From contig JBKQMG010000191.1 in the NCBI GenBank assembly GCA_052146815.1, positions 1-64,000 of the forward strand: a DNA stretch of 64,000 nucleotides. The letters are read 5' to 3'. A model generated the notes under the pieces. The model was not told where the DNA came from. It saw nothing but the letters and a program-made list of their open reading frames with translations, and ran no database searches. The position numbers were made by a program, and so were the translations under genes. Below, one piece after another: positions 36,563 to 44,236 of this stretch. Source of the DNA: DATJZH01 sp052146815 (lineage in GTDB: Bacteria; Actinomycetota; Actinomycetes; Streptosporangiales; Streptosporangiaceae). The stretch's first letter is position 1. Every line of letters begins with the position of its first letter.

Positions 36563-36935
36563 GGTGGAGGTGGCGGGAATCGAACCCGCGTCCTTCAGTA
36601 CATCACCAGGGCTTCTCCGTGCGCAGCCTGCTGTGGTTTTCTCAGCCCCGGCGGTCACACAGGCAAGCCGCCGCCAGGCTCAGCCGCTGTTTGTTGTCCC
36701 GCCTGGTCCCGCGGCCGGGCTAGACGGTAGATCCTCCTTGCTGATGCCAGGCACCGGGCCGGAGGAACTCCCGGGCTGACAATCTCTAACTCGCGGTTTT
36801 AGGCCGCGAGGGCGAGATGAGTGCGCTTTGAGTTGGCACTTATCAAGGTGCGGTCACAGGATTAACGAGGTCATCACCGCGACCCTCGGCACGCTTCCCC
36901 TGGATCAACCACCGAAGTCGAAGCCTGTCACCCCC
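36563..36935 (-). ncRNA. ssrA: tmRNA (SsrA)
   Basis: The 5' end GGGGGTG (36935-36929) pairs with CACCTCC (36572-36566) as acceptor stem; the 3' end carries the T-arm GGACGCGGGTTCGATTCCCGC. Downstream of the 5' end, GGCTTCGACTTCGG is the conserved tRNA-like start. The tag reading frame is 36837-36799 and encodes ANSKRTHLALAA then TAA, with ATAAGT before the resume codon. CCA is not fully encoded (ACC then T). tmRNA with SmpB rescues stalled ribosomes; smpB is 2.5 kb upstream on the same strand. Confidence 0.97.
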
Positions 36936-37045
36936 TTGCGGGATACTGCGAAACTCCAGCCTACCCGATCATCACGCATACGGCAGAGGTCGGCAGGCAG
37001 CAGCTGGCGCGAGCGCCGGACACTAGTAACCAGGACGCCCGGCAC

Positions 37046-37087
37046 ACTGTTCCCTGGGCCCTGTTTCCGGCGCACTGTTCCCTGGGC
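37046..37087. repeat. 14-bp direct repeat upstream of ssrA
   Basis: ACTGTTCCCTGGGC at 37046-37059 and 37074-37087, 28 bases apart, followed by a third partial GCACTGTCC. It lies about 110 bases before the tmRNA 5' end and could be part of its control region; function unknown. Confidence 0.6.
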
Positions 37088-37132
37088 GCACTGTCCTCCG
37101 CACGTCACGAAGCCGGGCCGGGCATGAGAATA

Positions 37133-37283
37133 CCCCCGTGGGCGCTGGCGGTGGCCAAAGCGCGCCCACGGGGGCCTGACCGGCAGGGTCGGAGCCGGTC
37201 ACACAGGTCGGGCCTCCCCCGAGTTGAGGCCCGTTCCCATCACGATGACTGGGCCGCAACCCCCCGAGCGGCACCCCAGTCAT
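37133..37283 (+). ncRNA. Candidate structured RNA with C-rich loops (6C-RNA-like)
   Basis: Four consecutive hairpins in non-coding DNA: 37133-37174 (13 bp, 16-base loop), 37177-37201 (8 bp, 9-base loop), 37210-37232 (7 bp, loop CCCCGAGTT), 37245-37283 (9 bp plus CCGC/GCGG, loop AACCCCCCGA). The last loop has six cytosines and the one before it five in a row, as in the actinobacterial 6C RNA motif, which supports the plus strand. No U-run follows the fourth hairpin, so the 3' end is not certain. The identification rests on memory of the motif, not on a covariance search. Confidence 0.5.
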
Positions 37284-37391
37284 TAGGTAAGACGCCGCTA
37301 CGCGGGCAGAAGGTTGCTCGTTGTTACTAAAAAGCGGGTAACGACCTGGTCAGGATCTCACCATTACGATCCCGCCGTCCGGAGCCCGCTC

Positions 37392-39434
37392 TCAGGAGCC
37401 CGGCGTGAGCGACCGGGCGAACTGGCCGGCCAGTGCAGCGGCCGAGGCGTGACCGGACCTGGTCAGCATCAGCACCGCGAAGGCCACCTTCCCGCGGTAC
37501 CCGACGAACCAGTCTTCGTGCAGATGGTCTTTGCCCTCGGCCAGCGGCGCGCTGCCCACCTGTCCGTAGACAGCGCCGAGGCCAGACTTGGCGACGTTGG
37601 CCGCGGTGCCTGAGCCGTGGGCGACGGTCGAGCGCATGAGCGACCGGAGGGTGGCGACCACCTGGCTGCCGAAGGGCGCCCGCGGCTTCAATCCGGGATC
37701 GGGCGGGCTGGTGACCAGCATGGGCGGATACCAGACGCCCGAGTCGACGAGCCCGGCGGCGAGGGCCATGTCGAGCGGGCTGACCCGCACGCTGCCGGCG
37801 CCGATCGTGTCGGCAGCGACCTGGGCGTTGCCGGCCGGCCGGGGCATCGACCCGCTGAAGGAGGCCAGCGGCAGCCGCCAGTGCGCGCCCAGGCCGAACC
37901 CGTCCGCCGCCGCCGTGAGGCTCTTGACGGTCAGCTGCATCGAGAGCCCGGCGAAGGCGGTGCTGCATGCGTGCGCGAAGTCGCTGGTGAACGGCGGCTG
38001 GGAGCCCAGATGCGGTTCGGGGTCGTTGGAGAACACCTCGCCGCCGACAGGCGGGCTCGTGCTGACACACGGGATATGCGTGCCCACCTTGAACCCGGAT
38101 GCCAGGAGCGCCGCCGTGGAGACGATCGTGAAGGCCTGGCCTGGCTGGTACTGGCCAGCCAGAGGCTGCACCACGGGCAGGCCGCCTGCCTTGCGGTCGG
38201 CGGCGGCCAGGACCTTGCCGGTGCCCGCCTGAATGGCGACAATCGCCGCCGAGGACGGCTGCCCGCCCAGGGCGCTGTCGGCGGCACGCTGGACGGAGGA
38301 GTTGATGGTCGTCCGCACTGCCGTACCGGGATGGCCGCTCCAGCGCCGCAGCACCCGCACGACCCGGCCGCCGTGGCCCGCGATGACGACCTCGGTCGTG
38401 GGCGATCCGGTCAGGGTGCGCTGGAACGCCAGTTGCAGGCCCGACAGGCCGACCGTGGTGCCCGGCTGGTACGGAACTCCGTTCAGCCGCAGGACCGAGG
38501 CGGTCTCGGTGCCGACCGCGCCGGTGATCACCGGCGCGATACTGCGGAACAGCCGCAGGCTGGTCCGGCGGACGATGACGCCCGGCACCTTAGCCAGCGA
38601 TGCGCGGACGTGGTCGTAGGCGGCGGGCTGCAACCGGGCCAGTTCAAGGAACCGGGCGGACGGGGCCGCGGTGATCTGGCCCAGTATCTCAGTGTCGTCA
38701 GCCTGCAGCCGGATCGCGCGGGCGAGCGCCCGGGCGGTCATGGCGGGATGGGCCAGGCGGCCGGGGCGGACACCCACGACGTACACCGTCGACCGCAGCG
38801 CCAGCGGCTTGCCCGAGGCGTCGAGTACGGGAGCGCGGCTCGGCACTTTGGTCAGCACCGCCAGCCGCTGCCCGGCCTGCAGGCCAGGGACGATGACCGA
38901 AGGGCTCCAGGCCACCTTCCAGGTCGAGCCGGTCCGGTGCAGGGCGAAATGGCCGCGGTAGGTCCAGGGCAGCCCGGCCCGGCCCAGATCGACGGACGCA
39001 AAGAAGCCGGCCGTCGCGTTGTCGCCGTGCTGGGTGATCGGGCCCATCCGCATCGAGTACTCGGCCGCGTTGAGCTGCCGGTACACCGTTGACAGCGATC
39101 GCTGCACCGCGGCCGGATCGCCGGTGGTCATTTTCGCCGCCGAGGCGTACTGCCCGTCTTCCCAGGCCAGCAGGAAAGCCTGCACCGTGGGCTCGACCGA
39201 AGGCGCCGGCGAGATCCCGCCCGTGCCAATGATCACGGCCACGATGCCCGCCACCCCGACGATGGCTATGGCGCGGATCGTCGTAATGCGGGCGCGAATG
39301 CCACCCACCGATGCTTCCCCGACTCGCCCTTCCCCCTCCCGGATCCCCCTGATCCGGTTACCGCCGGCCGGCGCCCCCGCCCGCGCGGCGCGCCGTCCCC
39401 CGCTGTGCGATCCGCGCCTACGGGTGGAGACCAT
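37392..39434 (-). CDS. Penicillin-binding-protein homologue with degenerate active site
   Basis: 680 residues. A basic N-terminus, one membrane helix (about 50-72), an NTF2-like MecA_N domain (PSVEPTVQAFLLAWEDGQYASAAKMT), a dimerisation domain and a transpeptidase domain. Where the family has PGSTFK with the catalytic Ser and Lys (SxxK), this protein has PGQAFT (about residue 430), so both are replaced. The SxN position reads ACST instead of SCNT, and the KTG motif is KSG. It therefore looks non-catalytic, perhaps a structural or regulatory cell-wall protein. It stands between smpB and ssrA, with 14 bases to smpB. Confidence 0.85.
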   Translation of the reverse strand: MVSTRRRGSHSGGRRAARAGAPAGGNRIRGIREGEGRVGEASVGGIRARITTIRAIAIVGVAGIVAVIIGTGGISPAPSVEPTVQAFLLAWEDGQYASAAKMTTGDPAAVQRSLSTVYRQLNAAEYSMRMGPITQHGDNATAGFFASVDLGRAGLPWTYRGHFALHRTGSTWKVAWSPSVIVPGLQAGQRLAVLTKVPSRAPVLDASGKPLALRSTVYVVGVRPGRLAHPAMTARALARAIRLQADDTEILGQITAAPSARFLELARLQPAAYDHVRASLAKVPGVIVRRTSLRLFRSIAPVITGAVGTETASVLRLNGVPYQPGTTVGLSGLQLAFQRTLTGSPTTEVVIAGHGGRVVRVLRRWSGHPGTAVRTTINSSVQRAADSALGGQPSSAAIVAIQAGTGKVLAAADRKAGGLPVVQPLAGQYQPGQAFTIVSTAALLASGFKVGTHIPCVSTSPPVGGEVFSNDPEPHLGSQPPFTSDFAHACSTAFAGLSMQLTVKSLTAAADGFGLGAHWRLPLASFSGSMPRPAGNAQVAADTIGAGSVRVSPLDMALAAGLVDSGVWYPPMLVTSPPDPGLKPRAPFGSQVVATLRSLMRSTVAHGSGTAANVAKSGLGAVYGQVGSAPLAEGKDHLHEDWFVGYRGKVAFAVLMLTRSGHASAAALAGQFARSLTPGS

Positions 39435-39448
39435 GCGCCCCCACTACC

Positions 39449-39913
39449 TTAGTTCCGGCGCCGCAAGGCACGGTCTACCTCCCGCGCAGCATCCCTGCGC
39501 GCCAGGTCATGACGCTTGTCGTAGGTCCGCTTGCCGCGGGCCAGGCCCAGTTCGACCTTCGCCTTCCCGTCTTTGAAATACAGCGACAACGGGATCAACG
39601 TCAAGCCTCGCTCGGCGGTCGCGCGAGCGAGCCGGTCAATCTCTTTGCGATGCATCAACAGCTTACGTGTACGGCGCGGCTCATGGTTGGTCCACGTGCC
39701 CAGCGTGTATTGCGGAATGTGGACGTTGTGCAGCCACGCTTCGCCGTCGGAGATCTGGGCAAACCCATCGACAAGGGACGCGCGCCCGGCCCGCAGTGAC
39801 TTCACCTCGGTACCGGTGAGCACCAGACCCGCCTCGACGACGTCCTCGATGGCATAGTCATGCCGGGCCCGCCGGTTTCTCGCGATCAGCTTCGAACCCC
39901 GCTCAGCTGCCAT
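39449..39913 (-). CDS. smpB: SmpB, tmRNA-binding protein
   Basis: 154 residues. Conserved RRARHDYAIEDVVEAGLVLTGTEVKSLRAGRASLVDGF and FKDGKAKVELGLARGKRTYDKR are present. It brings tmRNA to stalled ribosomes. Lies 18 bases downstream of ftsX and just before the PBP-like gene; ssrA follows further on. Confidence 0.97.
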   Translation of the reverse strand: MAAERGSKLIARNRRARHDYAIEDVVEAGLVLTGTEVKSLRAGRASLVDGFAQISDGEAWLHNVHIPQYTLGTWTNHEPRRTRKLLMHRKEIDRLARATAERGLTLIPLSLYFKDGKAKVELGLARGKRTYDKRHDLARRDAAREVDRALRRRN

Positions 39914-39931
39914 AGTCAGCCTGTCCCGGGT

Positions 39932-40846
39932 TCACACGCGCAAGTAGCGCCTGAGGGTAAGGAACGACGTCGCCCCGCAGAGCAGCACGCCGATGATCAT
40001 CGCCAGAATGATCACTTCCACCAGGTCCGCCGTTGAGAGCTGGACATTGAACGGGAAATACTGCTGCAGGCCATCGAGCCAGAGCGATTTCACCGCTACC
40101 AGCAGGCCCGTCGCGACCAGCCAGCCAAACAGGCCCGCGATCATGCCCTCGACCAGGAAGGGCAGCTGGACGTAGAAATTGGACGCTCCGACCAGGCGCA
40201 TGATGCTGGTCTCGCGGCGGCGGCTGAAGGCCGACAGCCGGATCGTGTTGGCGACAAGCAGGATCGCCGCGATGATCAGGATGATCGCGATGATCACTAC
40301 CGCATTGCGGGCGCCGTCCAGCAGCTTGTAGAACTTGTCGAGCGTCGAGGCGTCGTTGACGATCTGATCGACTCCCGGCGCGCCGTTGACGGTCTGCGCC
40401 ACCGTCGTCTCGTCCGCCTCGGCGTTCTTCAGCCTGATCTGCAGGGACTCGGGGAGCTGGTGCGCGGTCACTGAGCTGACGAAGGACGGGCTCTGCGCGA
40501 ACTCCTGCCTGAACTGCTTGTAGGCCTGCTGCTGGGACACGTACTGGACGTGCGCGACCTGCGGCATCTTGTTCAGCTGGGCCACGACCGCGCTTCGCTC
40601 CGCGAGCGTGGCCGGGCCGTTCTTCGCGCACGGCGCGGCCAGCAGCGTCGCGCCGCTGCACAGGTAGACCGACAGCTGGACCTTGCCCTGCCAGTAAGTC
40701 CTGGTGTTGTCGACCTGCTTGACGAAGAGCAGGCCGGTGCCAAGCAGCGAGAGGCTGATCGCGACCACCACCACGAGGGCGATGGTCATGGTCAGATTGC
40801 GCCTGAGCCCAATCCAGACCTCATGGAAGACAAACTGCGCACGCAT
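39932..40846 (-). CDS. ftsX: FtsX, membrane subunit of the FtsEX complex
   Basis: 304 residues from ATG 40844-40846. Four membrane helices: one after the N-terminus (LTMTIALVVVVAISLSLLGTG), a large extracellular loop containing two Cys (SGATLLAAPCAKN), and three C-terminal helices. FtsEX controls peptidoglycan hydrolases at division. The frame is open upstream, but the residues after MRAQFVFHEVWIGLRRN are the family start. 34 bases after ftsE. Confidence 0.96.
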   Translation of the reverse strand: MRAQFVFHEVWIGLRRNLTMTIALVVVVAISLSLLGTGLLFVKQVDNTRTYWQGKVQLSVYLCSGATLLAAPCAKNGPATLAERSAVVAQLNKMPQVAHVQYVSQQQAYKQFRQEFAQSPSFVSSVTAHQLPESLQIRLKNAEADETTVAQTVNGAPGVDQIVNDASTLDKFYKLLDGARNAVVIIAIILIIAAILLVANTIRLSAFSRRRETSIMRLVGASNFYVQLPFLVEGMIAGLFGWLVATGLLVAVKSLWLDGLQQYFPFNVQLSTADLVEVIILAMIIGVLLCGATSFLTLRRYLRV

Positions 40847-40880
40847 TTCGGAGATCCCTCGGTCATCCTCGTCGGTCAGG

Positions 40881-41570
40881 TCAGTAGGCCTGGCCGTAGA
40901 CCCCGCGCGACTGGTCGCGCACCACCTTGCCGTATTCGAGCTCGATGACGCGCTTGCGCATGGAGTCCACGATCGCTGCATCGTGCGTCGCCATGACAAC
41001 CGTGGTACCGGTGCGGTTGATCCGGTCGAGCACCTTCATGATGCCGATCGAGGTAGCTGGGTCGATGTTTCCTGTCGGCTCGTCCGCGAGCAGGATCATC
41101 GGCCGGTTAACGAAGGCCCGTGCCATCGCGACCCGCTGCTGCTCGCCACCGGAGAGCTCGTCGGGCATCCGGTCGCGCTTGCCCTCGAGCCCCACCAGGT
41201 CGATCACCTCGGGGACCACTTTGCGGATGAAGCGGCGCGGCTTGCCGATCACCTCGAGCGCGAACGCGATGTTCTGGTACACGTTCTTGTTCGGCAGCAG
41301 GCGGAAGTCCTGGAAGACGCAGCCGATCCGGCGGCGCAGGTGCGGGACCTTCCAGTTCGTCAGCCGCGCGAGATCCTTGCCGGCCACGTGGATCCGGCCG
41401 TCAGTCGGCCTCTCCTCCTTCAGTACGAGCCGGAGGAAGGTCGACTTGCCCGACCCCGAAGGCCCGACCAGAAACACGAACTCCCCCTTCTCGACGTCTA
41501 GCGTGACGCTTTCCAGGGCAGAACGGCTCTGATTGGGGTACGTCTTGGTGACGTTATCGAAGTGGATCAC
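40881..41570 (-). CDS. ftsE: FtsE, ATPase subunit of the FtsEX complex
   Basis: 229 residues. Begins MIHFDNVTKTYPN; Walker A VGPSGSGKST, Q-loop QDFRLLPNKNVYQN, signature LSGGEQQRVAMARAF, Walker B ILLADEPTGNID, H-loop THD. Operon with ftsX and smpB, the common actinobacterial order after prfB. Confidence 0.97.
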   Translation of the reverse strand: MIHFDNVTKTYPNQSRSALESVTLDVEKGEFVFLVGPSGSGKSTFLRLVLKEERPTDGRIHVAGKDLARLTNWKVPHLRRRIGCVFQDFRLLPNKNVYQNIAFALEVIGKPRRFIRKVVPEVIDLVGLEGKRDRMPDELSGGEQQRVAMARAFVNRPMILLADEPTGNIDPATSIGIMKVLDRINRTGTTVVMATHDAAIVDSMRKRVIELEYGKVVRDQSRGVYGQAY

Positions 41571-41736
41571 TGGCCCATCACACGCGCTCGACGAGACTGC
41601 TGGCTGTAGTGCTGACTGCCTGCCGGGAGACTAAGCACAGCCCGGTTTGGCCACGGGCCAGTCTAGGGGGGAAACTGGTGGGGAACGTCCAACATCGTCG
41701 AACTGACCGGGTTAACAGCCGGCCCGAGGAGCCCAG

Positions 41737-41922
41737 ATGAGCTGCGAGCACCTGATCTGCGCACGGTGCGCTGGGCCGGTCTCTGAGGGACGATGCGCCA
41801 CCTGCCGGGCCGCCCGGACGCATGTCCACCACACCGGCCCGAGCTTCAACGTGCCTGTGGTCGTCGCGGCCCTGTTCGTCCTGCTAGTGCTGGCGCTGGC
41901 CGCCACGCACCTGGTGCACTGA
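41737..41922 (+). CDS. 61-aa zinc-ribbon membrane peptide, antisense to its neighbours
   Basis: ATG 41737 has GAGGAG 7 bases upstream. The product starts MSCEHLICARCAGPVSEGRCATCRAA, a CxxC...CxxC zinc-ribbon pattern, then one helix (about 39-58, VPVVVAALFVLLVLALAATHLV). It sits in the prfB-ftsE gap on the opposite strand. No family name recognised. The four spaced cysteines plus RBS make it likely to be real. Confidence 0.65.
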   Translation: MSCEHLICARCAGPVSEGRCATCRAARTHVHHTGPSFNVPVVVAALFVLLVLALAATHLVH

Positions 41923-41963
41923 CCCCGCAACGGGGCGGCCGGCACTGACCGGGCCGCCGCCCC

Positions 41964-43067
41964 CTACAGGCCCTGGGTCCGGAGCCAGCGGATCTCGGCT
42001 TCGATGAAGTCGTCGATCTCGCCGTCCATCACGGCCGCGGTGTTGCCGGTCTCATAGCCGGTCCGCAGGTCCTTGATGTTCTGGTACGGGTGCAGGACGT
42101 AGTTGCGGATCTGGGTTCCCCAGCTGCGGCCGCCGTCGCCGCGCAGCTCGTTGAGCTTGGCCGCCTGCTCTTCGCGCTTGCGCTCGAGCAGCTTGGCCTG
42201 CAGCACCGCCATCGCGCTGGCCCGGTTCTGGATCTGACTGCGCTCGTTCTGGCAGGACACCACGATCCCGGTGGGCAGATGGGTGAGCCGCACAGCGGAG
42301 TCCGTGGTGTTGACGCCCTGGCCGCCGGGGCCGCTGGACCGGAAGACGTCCACCCTGATCTCGTCTTCGGGTATCTCGATGTGATCGGCCTGCTGGACGA
42401 CCGGGATGACATCAACCCCGGCGAACGAGGTCTGGCGGCGGCCCTGGTTGTCGTACTTGGAGATGCGCACCATCCGGTGCGTGCCATGCTCGCCGCGCAG
42501 CGTGCCGTAAGCGTAGGGGGCCTTCACGGCGAACGTGGTCGACTTGATCCCGGCCTCCTCAGCGAAGGAGGTGTCGTAGATCTCCGTCGGATACCCGTGC
42601 CGCTCGGCCCAGCGCAGGTAGATGCGCTGCAGTCCCTCCGCCCAGTCAGCCGCGTCCGCGCCGCCCGCCTGGGCGTTGATCGTCATCAGCGCCTCGCGGG
42701 AATCGTATTCGCCAGACAGGAGCGTCCTGATCTCCAGCTGGTCGATCTCCTTGCGCAGCGCCGCCAGCTCGCGTCGGGCCTCCTCGCGGGTGGGCGGGTC
42801 GTTCTCGCTCTCGGCCAGGTCGAACATCACCTCGGTGTCGTCGAGCCGGCTGCGCAGGGCCGCCAGCCGGCCCAGTTCACCGTCCAGATAAGCCAGCCGC
42901 CTGGTGACTATCTGTGCTTGCTCCTGGTCCTCCCAGAGCTTGGGGTCGACCGACCGCTCACGCAGGTCGTCGGCCTCCTTGCGCATGTTGTCCGGGCCGA
43001 GCACAGCTTCCACGCTGGCGAGCTTTGACGCTAGTTCCGAGATTCCGCTCGCAGTGTCGGTTGCCAT
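41964..43067 (-). CDS. prfB: Peptide chain release factor 2
   Basis: 367 residues. The peptidyl-tRNA hydrolysis motif GGQ is present (SSGPGGQGVNTTDSAVR). The codon-recognition tripeptide, SPF in most RF2 proteins, reads S203-K204-Y205 here (HRMVRISKYDNQGRRQTSF). The Ser that contacts the stop codon is kept. The frame is continuous, with no programmed frameshift. RF2 reads UGA and UAA stop codons. First gene of the prfB-ftsEX-smpB series. Confidence 0.96.
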   Translation of the reverse strand: MATDTASGISELASKLASVEAVLGPDNMRKEADDLRERSVDPKLWEDQEQAQIVTRRLAYLDGELGRLAALRSRLDDTEVMFDLAESENDPPTREEARRELAALRKEIDQLEIRTLLSGEYDSREALMTINAQAGGADAADWAEGLQRIYLRWAERHGYPTEIYDTSFAEEAGIKSTTFAVKAPYAYGTLRGEHGTHRMVRISKYDNQGRRQTSFAGVDVIPVVQQADHIEIPEDEIRVDVFRSSGPGGQGVNTTDSAVRLTHLPTGIVVSCQNERSQIQNRASAMAVLQAKLLERKREEQAAKLNELRGDGGRSWGTQIRNYVLHPYQNIKDLRTGYETGNTAAVMDGEIDDFIEAEIRWLRTQGL

Positions 43068-43184
43068 GCCCGAAAGCCTACGTCAGGCTGACATGTCGAC
43101 TGCCTCCGCAGATGCCTGCCGCGCCGCGCCAGATCCGCAGGGCAGCCGCCATTTGTGACGCACAGTGACGACAGGAGGCAGCCG

Positions 43185-44228
43185 GTGATCGGCGAGTCCA
43201 GCCAGCAGCACACCGGGCAGCAGGACGCCGGGCAGCGGGACACCGGGCAGGACGGGACGGCGGGTACCGGACTCGCCCCCGAGCAGGTCTTCGCCGCCGC
43301 GGCGCGGCTGCGCGGAATCGCGCATCGCACCCCGCTGCTCACCTCCGCGACCCTGGACAGGCGGTGCGGGGGGGCGATCTTCCTGAAGGCCGAGCCGCTG
43401 CAGCGGACCGGATCGTTCAAGTTCCGGGGCGCCTACAACCGGCTGAGCCAGCTGACCGACGAGGAGCGGGCCAGGGGGGTGGTGGCCTACTCCTCCGGCA
43501 ACCACGGCGCTGCGGTCGCCCTCGCGGCGGCGCTGCTCGGGGTGCCTGCTGTCGTGGTCGCGCCCAGTACCGGGGCGCCTGCCAAGCTAGCCGCGATCGA
43601 AGGGTACGGCGCGCGCCTGCATCCTTACGACCCGGCGACCGAGCGCCGGGAAGAGCTGGCGGCCGACCTGGCGCGGCAGCATTCGCTCACGGTGATCCGG
43701 CCGTTTGACGATTACGAGATCATGGCCGGGCAGGGCACGCTGGGCGTGGAACTGGCCGAGCAGGAGGGAGAGCTCGATCTGGTCCTGGTGCCGGTCGGCG
43801 GCGGCGGCCTGGCGGCCGGCGTGAGCACCGCCGTGCGCGCGCTGCTCCCGAACATCGCCGTGATCGGCGTCGAGCCCGCCGGGGCAGACGACACCCGGCA
43901 GTCGCTGCGGGCCGGCGAGCGGGTCGCCATCACCCCCGAGACCATCGCGGATGGCCTGCGGGCCGAGCAGCCGGGCGAGCTCACCTTCGAGGTCAACCGC
44001 AGGCTGCTCGAGGACGTCGTGGCGGTCAGCGAGGCGGCCATCACCCGCGCCATGCGATTCTGCTTCACCCGGCTCAAGCTGGTGGTCGAGCCCAGCGGGG
44101 CAGTCCCGCTGGCCGCGCTGCTGACCGGCGCCGTCGCGGCCCGCGGCCGCCGGATCGCCGTCGTCCTGTCCGGCGGCAACATCGACCCGGAGACCTTCGC
44201 GACACTGCTGGCCGGGCAGAAAAGCTAG
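43185..44228 (+). CDS. Threonine dehydratase-like PLP enzyme
   Basis: GTG 43185 is chosen because AGGAGG ends 6 bases before it; an upstream GTG at 43155 lacks an RBS. 347 residues, fold-type II: Schiff-base Lys in LQRTGSFKFRGAYNRL, YSSGNHGAAVA, VPVGGGGLAAGVS and the ending VVLSGGNIDPETF. There is no C-terminal ACT domain, so it is of the catabolic (TdcB-like) or short IlvA type. It deaminates threonine or serine to a 2-keto acid. Residues 1-25 are a Gln/Gly-rich leader. Its stop is 8 bases from the convergent glutamate dehydrogenase stop. Confidence 0.9.
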   Translation: MIGESSQQHTGQQDAGQRDTGQDGTAGTGLAPEQVFAAAARLRGIAHRTPLLTSATLDRRCGGAIFLKAEPLQRTGSFKFRGAYNRLSQLTDEERARGVVAYSSGNHGAAVALAAALLGVPAVVVAPSTGAPAKLAAIEGYGARLHPYDPATERREELAADLARQHSLTVIRPFDDYEIMAGQGTLGVELAEQEGELDLVLVPVGGGGLAAGVSTAVRALLPNIAVIGVEPAGADDTRQSLRAGERVAITPETIADGLRAEQPGELTFEVNRRLLEDVVAVSEAAITRAMRFCFTRLKLVVEPSGAVPLAALLTGAVAARGRRIAVVLSGGNIDPETFATLLAGQKS

Positions 44229-44236
44229 CCAGGCCG

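Noticed and set aside
36563..36640. Separate tRNA gene on the minus strand
   Set aside because: The T-arm and acceptor 3' strand belong to tmRNA; there is no anticodon arm of a normal tRNA.
41964..43067. Programmed frameshift in prfB
   Set aside because: The frame is continuous from start to stop with no early UGA.
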